Assembly: GCF_041262585.1 (NCBI RefSeq)
Contig: NZ_JBGCBZ010000016.1
Span: 62,001-126,000 of the forward strand
Reading direction: 5' to 3'
DNA length: 64,000 nt
Source: JAOEGB01 sp041262585
GTDB lineage: Bacteria; Actinomycetota; Actinomycetes; Streptosporangiales; Streptosporangiaceae
In this document: positions 16,923-25,176 of the stretch, in pieces
Layout of the letters: every line of letters starts with the position of its first letter
How positions within the stretch are numbered: position 1 is the first letter of the stretch
Notes under the pieces: model-generated
Seen by the model: the letters and a program-made list of their open reading frames with translations, nothing else
The model's database searches: none
Told to the model about the DNA's origin: nothing
Made by a program: the position numbers and the translations under genes

Positions 16923-18890
16923 TCACTTCTCCTTCGCCTGCTGGCCGAGCTTGAGCGAGTGCCAGCCGGGGGCCAGCTGAAGGTCCTGTACGTGGGTCTG
17001 TCCGGTGCGGTCGCGCCAGCGCAGGTTGACGGTCAGCGGTCCGGTGACGTTCGGGCCGAGGCCGATGTGCACATCGGTGGTCCGCCTGCCGGAGTGCCCG
17101 CTGCTGCCGTCGACGCGGGCGATGTACTTCCGCCCGTCGGGGGTCATCACGCAGACCTGCGCGCCGGTGACGGGCGAGCCGGCGGCGGGAAGCGTCCCGG
17201 CGACCGGCGCGGCGTCGTGGGTGAGCCGCAGCCCGAGGAAGGCGCCGGTGGACGGGCTCTGGTTCTGGTAGAAGACCGGCTCGCCCCACTGCCGGGCGAC
17301 GGCGAAGTCCAGCCGGCCGTCACCGTCGGCGTCGCCGGTGGCGATGCCCCGCGTCGGCACCGGTACGGCCAGGCCGAGCTGGGGGGCCAGGTCGACGTAC
17401 CGGCCGGTGGGACCCTTGACGAAGAAGTGCAGCGTCTGGTTTCCGCCGATGTCGTCGCCCGCTTGGGCGTTCGGCCACCAGAACGGGTTCTGCAGCAGCT
17501 CGTCGTTGGCCGTGGCCAGCTCCTGGAGCTGCGGCCAGCGGTCGGTCTGACCCTTGACGAACCCGGTCGCCTGGGCGATCGACAGCTCGCCGCTGTTGTC
17601 GAAGTCGTCGATTTTGACGTCCCAGCCCCAGCCCGACCAGGCGGTGCCCGAAGGACCGCTCCTGTCCTGCCACGGCGCCACGCCGTCGCGCAGCTTCGCG
17701 CGCAGGTCGGCCTGGTTCTTGGCCGTGGAGACGAACTGGAAGTTGCTCTCCTCGATGCCCCACGACGTGGTGATGTTGCTGACGAACATGTCGTAGATGC
17801 CGTCGTGGTTCAGGTCGCCGAAGTCCACGCCCATGCCCTTGAAGGAGTCGTGGCCGATGCTCTTCGACTTGGGGATGATCGGCGAGCGCACGCCCTCGAC
17901 GAGCGAGAGCTTGATGTGGCCCGGCGTGGACCGGTTGTAGAACATCCGGTCGGGGCCGAAGTCGTTGGCGAGGTAGAGCTCCGGCAGCAGGTCGCCGTCC
18001 AGGTCGGTGGACGCGGCGGCGAGCTCCCAGCCCTTCGAGGCGTCCTTGGGCAGGACGTTGTCGAGCTTCTGGTAGCTGACCGTGGGCTGACCGCTCGTGC
18101 CGGCTCCCGTCCACCGGAAGAAGTAGTCCTCGCCGCCGTTGTGGGCGTCGGACATCGAGTGGTTCATGTGCACGCCGCCGCTGACCGTGGGGTCGAGCAC
18201 CGGGCCGTCGGCGAAGTAGTTGCCGATGAAGATGTCGTCGTGCCCGTCGCCGTCGAAGTCCGCGACGGTGGCGGCGTTGGTGTTCCACTGCGGGCCGGTG
18301 TACCTGCCGTTGGTGGCGTTCTTCCCCGGCACCAGCTCGGTCGGCTGGTAGGCGTCCGCGCCCAGCTTGGCCGCGGCCGGCTTGGCCAGATAGATGATCG
18401 GCGTGCGGCCCCACATGTAGACGAGCAGATCGAGCCGGCCGTCCTCGTTGTAGTCGCCGGGGACGCAGCCCATGGGCGCCATGTGGTCGTTCACCGGCAG
18501 CGCGCCGGGGCTCAGCGCGAACGGGGCGTACCTGCCGGAGCCCGCGCCGGGGGTCGGCGTGACCACGACCTGGTCGATGCGCGTGTCCACCAGGCACAGG
18601 TCGTTGGACAGCCCGTCACCGTCGAGGTCGTTCATCGCGATCGCCGCGCCGACCGAGGAGATCCACGCGTCGATGTGCGTGTAGTCCTTGTTCACCTGGC
18701 GGATCGAGTGCTGCGCGTATCCGCCCGGCAGAGCGACTGACAGCGGTTTGAACGAGAACTTGCTCGCCATGGTGGCCGTCTGGGCCGCGGAGTAGGAAGG
18801 CAGGCGGGCGATCAAGAAGACGCTCGTGACCAGCACGAGAGCGACGATTCCCGGTAGCTGCCTCCGCAGCCAGCCAAGGGTCCCAGTCAC
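16923..18890 (-). CDS. Enediyne biosynthesis protein UnbV (E4), CRTAC1/FG-GAP repeat
   Basis: 655 aa. One N-terminal membrane helix (residues about 12-32) leads into a beta-propeller. Its FG-GAP calcium loops are seen as NDLDGDGLSND, GDYNEDGRLDLL, ADFDGDGHDDIF, DLNHDGIYDMF and GDADGDGRLDFA. The C terminus has the ASPIC/UnbV domain. It is therefore a membrane-anchored extracytoplasmic propeller. GTG start (18888-18890) overlaps the DUF1702 stop (GTGA). Conserved in enediyne cassettes as E4; function unproven. Confidence 0.93.
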   Translation of the reverse strand: MTGTLGWLRRQLPGIVALVLVTSVFLIARLPSYSAAQTATMASKFSFKPLSVALPGGYAQHSIRQVNKDYTHIDAWISSVGAAIAMNDLDGDGLSNDLCLVDTRIDQVVVTPTPGAGSGRYAPFALSPGALPVNDHMAPMGCVPGDYNEDGRLDLLVYMWGRTPIIYLAKPAAAKLGADAYQPTELVPGKNATNGRYTGPQWNTNAATVADFDGDGHDDIFIGNYFADGPVLDPTVSGGVHMNHSMSDAHNGGEDYFFRWTGAGTSGQPTVSYQKLDNVLPKDASKGWELAAASTDLDGDLLPELYLANDFGPDRMFYNRSTPGHIKLSLVEGVRSPIIPKSKSIGHDSFKGMGVDFGDLNHDGIYDMFVSNITTSWGIEESNFQFVSTAKNQADLRAKLRDGVAPWQDRSGPSGTAWSGWGWDVKIDDFDNSGELSIAQATGFVKGQTDRWPQLQELATANDELLQNPFWWPNAQAGDDIGGNQTLHFFVKGPTGRYVDLAPQLGLAVPVPTRGIATGDADGDGRLDFAVARQWGEPVFYQNQSPSTGAFLGLRLTHDAAPVAGTLPAAGSPVTGAQVCVMTPDGRKYIARVDGSSGHSGRRTTDVHIGLGPNVTGPLTVNLRWRDRTGQTHVQDLQLAPGWHSLKLGQQAKEK

Positions 18891-19870
18891 GGGCTAACAC
18901 CTCCAAGAGAGACAAATTGGTCGGCTATGCGCCGCCGCCACACTTCGTAGGCGGGCACATCGCCCTGGGTCGGCCGGTCGGGACGGGATTCGTTGCTGAT
19001 GCGGGCCGCCTGCCACGGGGTCGTGCCGCAGAGCACCCGCGTGGCGGTCTCGGTGGCGGGCACGACGAGGTCGGGCCGGACCCGGGCCTCGGCCGCGAAC
19101 GCGGAGCCCTGCGCGAGCTGGGGACGGTACGCGCCGGCCCGCTCCTGGAAGGCCAGCAGTTCCGCCTCGTCCGCGCCGCAGGCGTAGGTGGCGGCCAGCC
19201 CCGCGCCGGCGTACAGGTCGGCCCGCCGGTACTCGGGGAACTTCTCGATCATGGTGGCCACGACGTCGGCGTCGGTGCCCCCGACGAACCACATGGCCCG
19301 TCCGATGCCCTGGTCGATGACCCGGTTGGCGTACCCGGCGGGCGCGTCCAGCGGCCACGGGAACCGGGCCTCCTGGAACTGCCCGTGCACGTACTGGTCG
19401 GTCCGGAAGTAGGCCTGGTGGAAGCCGTACCCGTCGAGCGCGAGCCACCGCAGCATCGGGTCGGGGGCGTGGATCTTGGACCACAGGAACCGCGGCAACC
19501 GGGCCATCGCCCACCCGACCCCGACGTAGATCATGTAGATCTGGGCGTCGCCGCCCGGCCGGGCGAGGAAGCCCGCGACCTTGGGGCCCATCGCGAGCGG
19601 CGTGGCGTCAAGGATGCCGAACGCCATTCCCGCGCCCTCGTAGGCGAATCCGCGAAATCGCCGCGGAAGCTCCTCCAGACGCTCCTCGGCCTCGGCCGGC
19701 GTGCGCGACTCCGCGGCATAGGCATAACCGGTGAGAAACATCTCGCCGACCGTCTCCAGCAAATCCCGGGACTCCGGGTTCTTCACATGGAAACCGCGTT
19801 TCGCGAGCCTCGTCTCGGAGACGTCGGGCGTAATAATGCGCCGTCTCAATGACCGTAGAATGCTGGCCAA
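18887..19870 (-). CDS. DUF1702 protein UnbL (E3), first gene of the PksE operon
   Basis: 327 aa. DUF1702 hallmarks are RGFAYEGAGMAFGILDA, YVGVGWAMARLP, LALDGYGFHQAYF and DQGIGRAMWF. Conserved in all enediyne cassettes; biochemical role unknown. The reading frame begins with TTG (19868-19870) just behind a long polypurine stretch (GGGGGAGGGAGAGGGAG). No ATG or GTG gives a full family-length protein, so a rare TTG start is likely. The 189 bp upstream are AT-rich and probably hold the promoter of the seven-gene operon down to the P450. A paralogue lies directly upstream. Confidence 0.92.
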   Translation of the reverse strand: MASILRSLRRRIITPDVSETRLAKRGFHVKNPESRDLLETVGEMFLTGYAYAAESRTPAEAEERLEELPRRFRGFAYEGAGMAFGILDATPLAMGPKVAGFLARPGGDAQIYMIYVGVGWAMARLPRFLWSKIHAPDPMLRWLALDGYGFHQAYFRTDQYVHGQFQEARFPWPLDAPAGYANRVIDQGIGRAMWFVGGTDADVVATMIEKFPEYRRADLYAGAGLAATYACGADEAELLAFQERAGAYRPQLAQGSAFAAEARVRPDLVVPATETATRVLCGTTPWQAARISNESRPDRPTQGDVPAYEVWRRRIADQFVSLGGVSP

Positions 19871-20059
19871 TCTCCCTCTCCCTCCCCCAGGTTGTCATTT
19901 TATACTTGGGGTAATCTTCCTTTTGATGTAGCCATATGGGTTTACTTGTGGTCCACTCCGGTCGTGCTCATTCGGCGGGTTGTTTCCGGGCATGCCGAAC
20001 AGAACCCTCGAGCCGGCGAGGAAATCCCGCAGGTGGCGGGGACCGAACGCGTCGCCGGG
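19871..20059. promoter_or_regulatory. AT-rich gap between the two DUF1702 genes, likely promoter of the core operon
   Basis: 189 bp with a strongly lowered GC content at 19885-19960. Read on the minus strand it contains GTATAAAATGACA about 40 nt before the TTG start, a plausible -10 region. I cannot assign a -35. No gene is visible. Confidence 0.45.
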
Positions 20060-21049
20060 TCAGCGAGTAATACGGTTCTCCGCCGCGATGAAATGCGCGC
20101 TCACATTGCGCCGCCACAATTCGTACGCCGGAACGGAGTCGCCGGCGTCCACCGCGGCGGCGTCGGCGAGGGCGACGGCGTCCTCGACGGACAGCCCCGC
20201 GAGGACGGCGGTGGCGACCTCCGTGTGGTCCGGCACGAAGCCCGCGAAGCTCCGCGCCCTGGCCGCGAAGACGACGCCCTGGGCCAGCTCCGGCAGGTGG
20301 TCACCGGCCTCGCGGCGCAGGACGGCGAGCCCGTCTGCCCCGCACCCGCCGGCGAAGGTCGCGGCCAGGCCGACGCCGCTCCAGAGGTCGGCCTGGCGGT
20401 GGGCGGCGAAGCTCCCCACGTTGGCGGCGATGTCGGGCACCTGTCCGCCGTGGATGAACCACAGCGCCCGGCCGATGCCCTGGTCGACCGCCCGGAGGAA
20501 GTAGTCCGGCGAGCCTTCCCACGCGTACGGCGACGGCACCCGCTGCTCGTCGACCCAGCGCCGGGTGTCGAAGTAGGCGCGGTCGAAGCCGTACCCGTCG
20601 ACCGCCAGCCAGGTCATCGCCGGGTAGTACGCCGAGCCGCTGAGGTCGGGGACCACCTTCTTCCACAGCGGCCTGGGCAGCCGCGCCATGGCGAACCCGA
20701 TGCCGATGTAGGTGAGGAAGATGTGCGGCTGCCCGGGGCCGAGGAGGAGGTCGCGGGTGCGGTGGCCGCGCCCGCCGCCCATCGCGTCGAGGACGGTGAA
20801 GGCCATCGTGGCGCCCTCGTAGGCGAAGCCCCGCAGTTCCTCGTCCACCATGCTGAGCCGCCGCTCGACCTCCCACTGGTCGCGGGCGTCGATTCCCCAT
20901 TCGAAGCCGCAGACGACCGCCTGGGGAATCGCCTCCAGCCGTTCGGTGGCGGGCGACGGCGTGACGGGAAAACCGCGAGCCCGGAAAGTCACATCGAGCA
21001 GCGACGGCGCCAGAATGAGCCTGCGGAGCGAGCCGGATAACGTCGACAT
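20060..21049 (-). CDS. Second DUF1702 protein, paralogue of E3
   Basis: 329 aa, with the same signature blocks as its neighbour: RGFAYEGATMAFTVLDA, YIGIGFAMARLPR, LAVDGYGFDRAYFD, DQGIGRALWF and ELWRRNVSAHFI at the C terminus. The sequences differ widely in between, so this is an old duplication, not a recent copy. ATG 21049 is preceded by GAGGAGAACACC. It sits 56 bp after the small membrane protein gene and is probably co-transcribed with it. Whether the pair forms a heteromer is unknown. Confidence 0.9.
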   Translation of the reverse strand: MSTLSGSLRRLILAPSLLDVTFRARGFPVTPSPATERLEAIPQAVVCGFEWGIDARDQWEVERRLSMVDEELRGFAYEGATMAFTVLDAMGGGRGHRTRDLLLGPGQPHIFLTYIGIGFAMARLPRPLWKKVVPDLSGSAYYPAMTWLAVDGYGFDRAYFDTRRWVDEQRVPSPYAWEGSPDYFLRAVDQGIGRALWFIHGGQVPDIAANVGSFAAHRQADLWSGVGLAATFAGGCGADGLAVLRREAGDHLPELAQGVVFAARARSFAGFVPDHTEVATAVLAGLSVEDAVALADAAAVDAGDSVPAYELWRRNVSAHFIAAENRITR

Positions 21050-21105
21050 GGTGTTCTCCTCTTCAATCGACAGGGCGTTCTGGGGCGTTGGTGGAATCGA
21101 GCCCG

Positions 21106-21735
21106 TCACGACCACGGCGCCGCCGCATACCACGGAATGATTTCCCGCCGCGCCAGCGTCCGTACGTCCCAGTAAAGGAAGGTGAACACGCCCGCGATGA
21201 TCAGCGCGGACGCTGTCAGGACCGCGGCCCGGCCGGGCTTGGCGCTCAGCCACCGCTGCAGCCGGCTGCAGCCGACGGCGGCGAGGACGATGAACCGCAC
21301 CGCCATGATCACGATGTTGCCGACGGACTGCATGACGAACGCCGCAGCGCCGTACAACCGGTTGCCTCTCTCCGCGGCGTCGCGGAACATCTGCCGGAAC
21401 AGCGCGAACGGCCGGCCGATCAGGAACCCGCCGATCAGCACCGCACCGAAGACGGCGATGTCGCAGGCGGTGAACGTGCCGGCGATCCCGCTGACGAAGG
21501 CGAACACGATGCCCGCGGCGACGCCGGCGATCGGCGTCCCCTTGGCGTCGTGCCCGAGAAGCGTGCCGGCGACGTTGTCGCCGATCGTCTGGTCGACGAA
21601 CTCGGCCGACCAGATCACCGTAAGCAGGAAGCCGGCCAGTCCACTGAACAGGATGATCAGTTTGCGCCTCCGGGGGACGTGGCCGGCTCCCGGGCTGGGC
21701 GTGGCCCTGTCTGCCACGACTGCGCTGTCGCTCAT
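21106..21735 (-). CDS. Small polytopic membrane protein of unknown function
   Basis: 209 aa with a short basic N terminus and about five hydrophobic segments (near residues 32-52, 72-90, 90-112, 132-158 and 170-190). The segment GIAGTFTACDIAVFGAV is striking: a Gly-rich helix with one Cys, reminiscent of the CcdA/DsbD superfamily helix, but the second Cys of that family is not evident. Start at ATG 21735 is chosen for GGAG six bases upstream. Directly before the second DUF1702 gene. I do not recognise the family; a quinone- or thiol-linked redox role is conceivable. Confidence 0.75.
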   Translation of the reverse strand: MSDSAVVADRATPSPGAGHVPRRRKLIILFSGLAGFLLTVIWSAEFVDQTIGDNVAGTLLGHDAKGTPIAGVAAGIVFAFVSGIAGTFTACDIAVFGAVLIGGFLIGRPFALFRQMFRDAAERGNRLYGAAAFVMQSVGNIVIMAVRFIVLAAVGCSRLQRWLSAKPGRAAVLTASALIIAGVFTFLYWDVRTLARREIIPWYAAAPWS

Positions 21736-21909
21736 CCTGATCTCCGGTGACACGAGGAAACGGCACGGTCATGCTCATTCATCAGGATGGGACGGGCAGC
21801 CTGCCCCGGTTTTTCGCAGAATGCGGCATTACCCTAAACAGCGCTTATTCGCCCAATATCCACTGAGCCACAGCACATGAGGAGAAGAGCGCCGCATCAG
21901 GCAGGCCGC

Positions 21910-21939
21910 GATCAGCAGTGATCAATACTGATCAGCCAG
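21910..21939. promoter_or_regulatory. Three 10-bp direct repeats (GATCA-type)
   Basis: GATCAGCAGT (21910-21919), GATCAATACT (21920-21929) and GATCAGCCAG (21930-21939) follow each other without spacing, so GATCA recurs every 10 bp on one helix face. It lies between the accE stop and the membrane-protein start, about 175 bp before the latter, in a low-GC stretch. It looks like a binding site for a multimeric regulator. Confidence 0.45.
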
Positions 21940-21942
21940 CGG

Positions 21943-22230
21943 TCAGCAGGCGCCCAGCGACTTCCGCCAGGTGCCGCCGAAACTCCCAGGCGATTGCTCA
22001 GTGTGGGTGGGTGCTCGTTCGCCAGGTGGCGCGGGCTCCCGGACCGGGCGGCGGGTGAGCGTGAAGCCGTCGGTCCACGCGGGCGGGGCCTCCGCGCGGG
22101 CGGCCTCCGACGCCGCGCGCCGGCGGAGCAGCGCGATGACCGCGATGACGGCCGCGAGCTCCTCGGGCGTCGGGTTCCCGCGGACGATCGTCACGTCTGC
22201 GCCCTCTTGCGCGGCTGTGCTGTCTTCCAC
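21943..22230 (-). CDS. accE: Acyl-CoA carboxylase epsilon subunit, orphan
   Basis: 95 aa. The family core VRGNPTPEELAAVIAVIALLRRR occupies residues 17-39; the rest is low-complexity. Such epsilon subunits stabilise the alpha/beta complex of actinobacterial acetyl/propionyl-CoA carboxylases and are normally encoded beside the beta subunit; here no accA or accD is near. GTG start at 22230 has GGAGG five bases upstream. It lies 68 bp after the LAL regulator gene and reads in the same direction. Supply of malonyl-CoA for PksE is a reasonable inference. Confidence 0.82.
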   Translation of the reverse strand: MEDSTAAQEGADVTIVRGNPTPEELAAVIAVIALLRRRAASEAARAEAPPAWTDGFTLTRRPVREPAPPGERAPTHTEQSPGSFGGTWRKSLGAC

Positions 22231-22298
22231 GGTCGCCTCCCGCGACGAACGTCACACCCGGCGGGGACGCGCGCTTCTTCCGGAATGCGGACCTTCCG

Positions 22299-25103
22299 TC
22301 AGAGCGTGGCCTGCTCCCCCGAGCCCTGGTTGCCGCGCTGGTTGCTGAACTCGAGGACCAGCGGCAGGTCGGCGCGGCGGGTGATGTTCAGCTTCCGGTA
22401 GGTGCGGGTCAGATGCTGCTCGACCGTGCTGATCGTGATGTAGAGCCTGGCCGCGATCTCGCGGTTGGAGTAACCGGCCGCGGCCAGGGCGGCGACCCGG
22501 CGCTCGCCGTCGCTGAGCGCCTTGATCAGGTCCCTCGGCAGCGGGGACGCCGCCGCGCCCCCGTCGCCGGCTCGGGCCAGCGCCTTGACGAGCGGCTCGG
22601 CGCGGCACTCGCCGGCGACGACCTGCGCCCGCCCGGCGATCGTCCTCGCCCTGCGGTACTCGCCGAGCGCGTCGTAGACCTCGACCAGGTCGAAGAGCGC
22701 CCGGGCCAGCTCGTACTTGTCGCCCGCCATCTGGAGATACTCGGTCGCCTGGCGGAGCAGGGCGGGACGGCGGGACGGTTCCGACACGGCGGCCAGCAGC
22801 CGCAGCGCGATGCCGCGGCCCCGCCGGGCTTCCGTCCCGCAGGCGGCGAGTTGCGCCTCGATGAGCCGCCGGGCCTCCTCGACCTGCCCCATCCGCAGGC
22901 ACGCCTCCCCCGCGTCGGCCCGCCACGGGATCAGTCCGGGCGTGTCGAGATTCCAGGCGGCCATCAGCTCTCCGCACCGCTGGAAGTCGCGCAGCGCCAG
23001 CGCCGGATATTCGGTCGCCAGGCTGTGGCGGCCGCGCGCGTGCAGATAGTGCAGGCCGTACCTGGTCTGAAACATGGCGTCGGGGACGGGCCGGTCGAGA
23101 TGCTCGCGCACCGCGCCGTACCTGCCCATCGCCGTCAGGGCGAGGATCAGGCTGCTGAGCGGCCCGCCGATGGCGACGCCCCAGCTGCTCATCGGGATGG
23201 TGTCCAGGGCGACACGGGCATGATGTTCGGCGGCCGGCATGTCGCCCTGGCGGATCGCGATCTCGGCCCGGATGGCCGCCAGCCTGGCCTGACGGCTTGG
23301 CGCCTGCCGAGACGACGCCTCGATGCTGAACAGGTCGCACCACGGGGCGACCCGCTCGCAGCGCCCGGCGTACGTGAGCGCCAACAGGGAATTCTCCACG
23401 GTCTCCATCGTCATCTCGTCGAGGCGGGAGTCCTCCAGGATCCGCTCGACGGCGTCCAGGTGCTGCTCGCGCGGCCCCCGGGTGAGCACCTCGGCGAGGG
23501 CGAGCGTCGACTCCAGCCGCCTGCTGACCGAAACGGAGACCATGGTCGCGAGGCCGCGTTCCGCGGCGGTGTGCCGCACATGCGCCAGAAGCGGCGGATG
23601 GGTGGCGCGCAGCCACAGCTGGACCACGACCAGCTCGGCGACCGTCTCGTGGTCCGCGGCCTCCATCGACTCGTTGAGCTGCTCCAGCACGTCGCGCGCG
23701 TCGTCGAAGCGGCCGTGCCACAGCAGCGCCCGCGCCAGCACCACGGCGTCGCTCCCCCGCAGGCTGCCCCGGTGCATCGCCTCGGCCAGCTCGGCGAGAT
23801 GCCCGGCCGGCGCGGCTGGGTTGATCCGCCACTCGGCGCGCACGAGCATCGTCATGATCTTCGACCGGTGGGCCTCGTCCGCGCACTCGCGCCACGCCAT
23901 CCGGAGGTAGGCCACGGCCGACTCCACCTGGCCGCCCCGCAGGGCGCTCCGCGCCGCCTCCTCCAGGGTCGGGACGACCCAGGCCGCCTCGACCCGTCCG
24001 GCCTGCAGCAGATGCTCGGCGACCACGGCCGGAGCGGCGCCGGCGTCGTAGGCCAGCTCGGCCGCGCGGCGGTGCAGATCCATCCGCTCCTCGGGATCGA
24101 CCCCGGCGAGCACGGCCTGCCTGAGGGCCTCGTGACGGAAGCTCCCCACCGTGAGCAGACCCGCGGCGCTGAGGGAGAGCAGCTCCCGGCCGATGTCCAT
24201 CGCCGGGATGTCGAGCAGCCGGTCGAGGCCGTCGGTCTCCCCGAGGATTGCCAGCCCCCGCGCCACCCGCATGGCCTGCGGCTGGCCCCGCTCCAGGCAG
24301 GACAGTACGGCCTGGCCGTACTGGTCGCCGATGACGACGGTGGTGGGCGGCTCCCCGGCGGCGGAGCGGACGAACTCCCGGTGGTCGTCGGCGAGGGCGG
24401 TGGCCAGCAGGGGGTTGCCGCCGCTCAGCGCGTACCAGTCGTCGGCGAACCGGGCGGCGGCCTCCCGGCCCACCCGCTCCGCCGCCAGCCCGGCGACCCC
24501 CGCCCGTGACAGCGGCGCGAGCTGGAGACGGCGGCAGTGCGGCTGGCGGAGCAGGTCGGTCTGGAAGTACGCGTCGGTGTAGCGCCCCTGGTCGGAGTGG
24601 CCGAAGACGGCCACGATCCGGGCTCCCCTGACGCGGCGCGCCAGATACGCGAGGCAGAGCAGGGAGACCCGGTCGGCGTGGTGGACGTCGTCCACGATGA
24701 TCATCAGGGGGTACCGCTCCGACAGGTCGAGCAGGACCGTGCAGAGGGCGTGCACGATCTGGGCGTCGATCTGCTGCTCGGCGGCTTCCTGCGCGTTCGC
24801 GACTGCCCGGGCGCCCTCGTCCAGCAGCGCGAGCGCGCGGTCGCGCTCCCCGGCGACCAGCGGCGCGTCCTGGATGAGCTGGCCCAGCACGCCCAGCGGC
24901 AGGTCCCGCTCCAGCCGGGAGCCCGTCGCCGTGACCGCCAGCGCGCCCAGCTCGATGGCCTGCTCGGCGAGCGTCCGCAGGAGGGCGCTCTTTCCGGTGG
25001 CGACGGCGCCGCCGACCAGGGCGACCCTGCCTCTGCTCACGACGGCGCTGGCCAGCAGCCCCTCCAGGGAGGCCAGCTCCTCCTCGCGCTCGATCAGGTC
25101 CAT
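22299..25103 (-). CDS. LuxR-family large ATP-binding regulator (LAL)
   Basis: 934 aa. Walker A is GGAVATGKSALL (about residues 31-42), and Walker B is LMIIVDDVHHAD (about 133-144). A long helical, TPR-like middle follows. The C-terminal LuxR helix-turn-helix (about 865-925) is LSDGERRVAALAAAGYSNREIA followed by TISTVEQHLTRTYRKL. LAL proteins are pathway-specific activators of polyketide clusters. ATG 25103 has GGAGGCGGCG upstream. It is the first gene of a leftward series with accE, the membrane protein and DUF1702, so it is the likely activator of the enediyne genes. Confidence 0.93.
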   Translation of the reverse strand: MDLIEREEELASLEGLLASAVVSRGRVALVGGAVATGKSALLRTLAEQAIELGALAVTATGSRLERDLPLGVLGQLIQDAPLVAGERDRALALLDEGARAVANAQEAAEQQIDAQIVHALCTVLLDLSERYPLMIIVDDVHHADRVSLLCLAYLARRVRGARIVAVFGHSDQGRYTDAYFQTDLLRQPHCRRLQLAPLSRAGVAGLAAERVGREAAARFADDWYALSGGNPLLATALADDHREFVRSAAGEPPTTVVIGDQYGQAVLSCLERGQPQAMRVARGLAILGETDGLDRLLDIPAMDIGRELLSLSAAGLLTVGSFRHEALRQAVLAGVDPEERMDLHRRAAELAYDAGAAPAVVAEHLLQAGRVEAAWVVPTLEEAARSALRGGQVESAVAYLRMAWRECADEAHRSKIMTMLVRAEWRINPAAPAGHLAELAEAMHRGSLRGSDAVVLARALLWHGRFDDARDVLEQLNESMEAADHETVAELVVVQLWLRATHPPLLAHVRHTAAERGLATMVSVSVSRRLESTLALAEVLTRGPREQHLDAVERILEDSRLDEMTMETVENSLLALTYAGRCERVAPWCDLFSIEASSRQAPSRQARLAAIRAEIAIRQGDMPAAEHHARVALDTIPMSSWGVAIGGPLSSLILALTAMGRYGAVREHLDRPVPDAMFQTRYGLHYLHARGRHSLATEYPALALRDFQRCGELMAAWNLDTPGLIPWRADAGEACLRMGQVEEARRLIEAQLAACGTEARRGRGIALRLLAAVSEPSRRPALLRQATEYLQMAGDKYELARALFDLVEVYDALGEYRRARTIAGRAQVVAGECRAEPLVKALARAGDGGAAASPLPRDLIKALSDGERRVAALAAAGYSNREIAARLYITISTVEQHLTRTYRKLNITRRADLPLVLEFSNQRGNQGSGEQATL

Positions 25104-25176
25104 CGCCGCCTCCGATCGTCAGACCGTGGTCGGGGAATCTGACACCGCAACGTTAGGTACCGAGGGCATTCGATCC

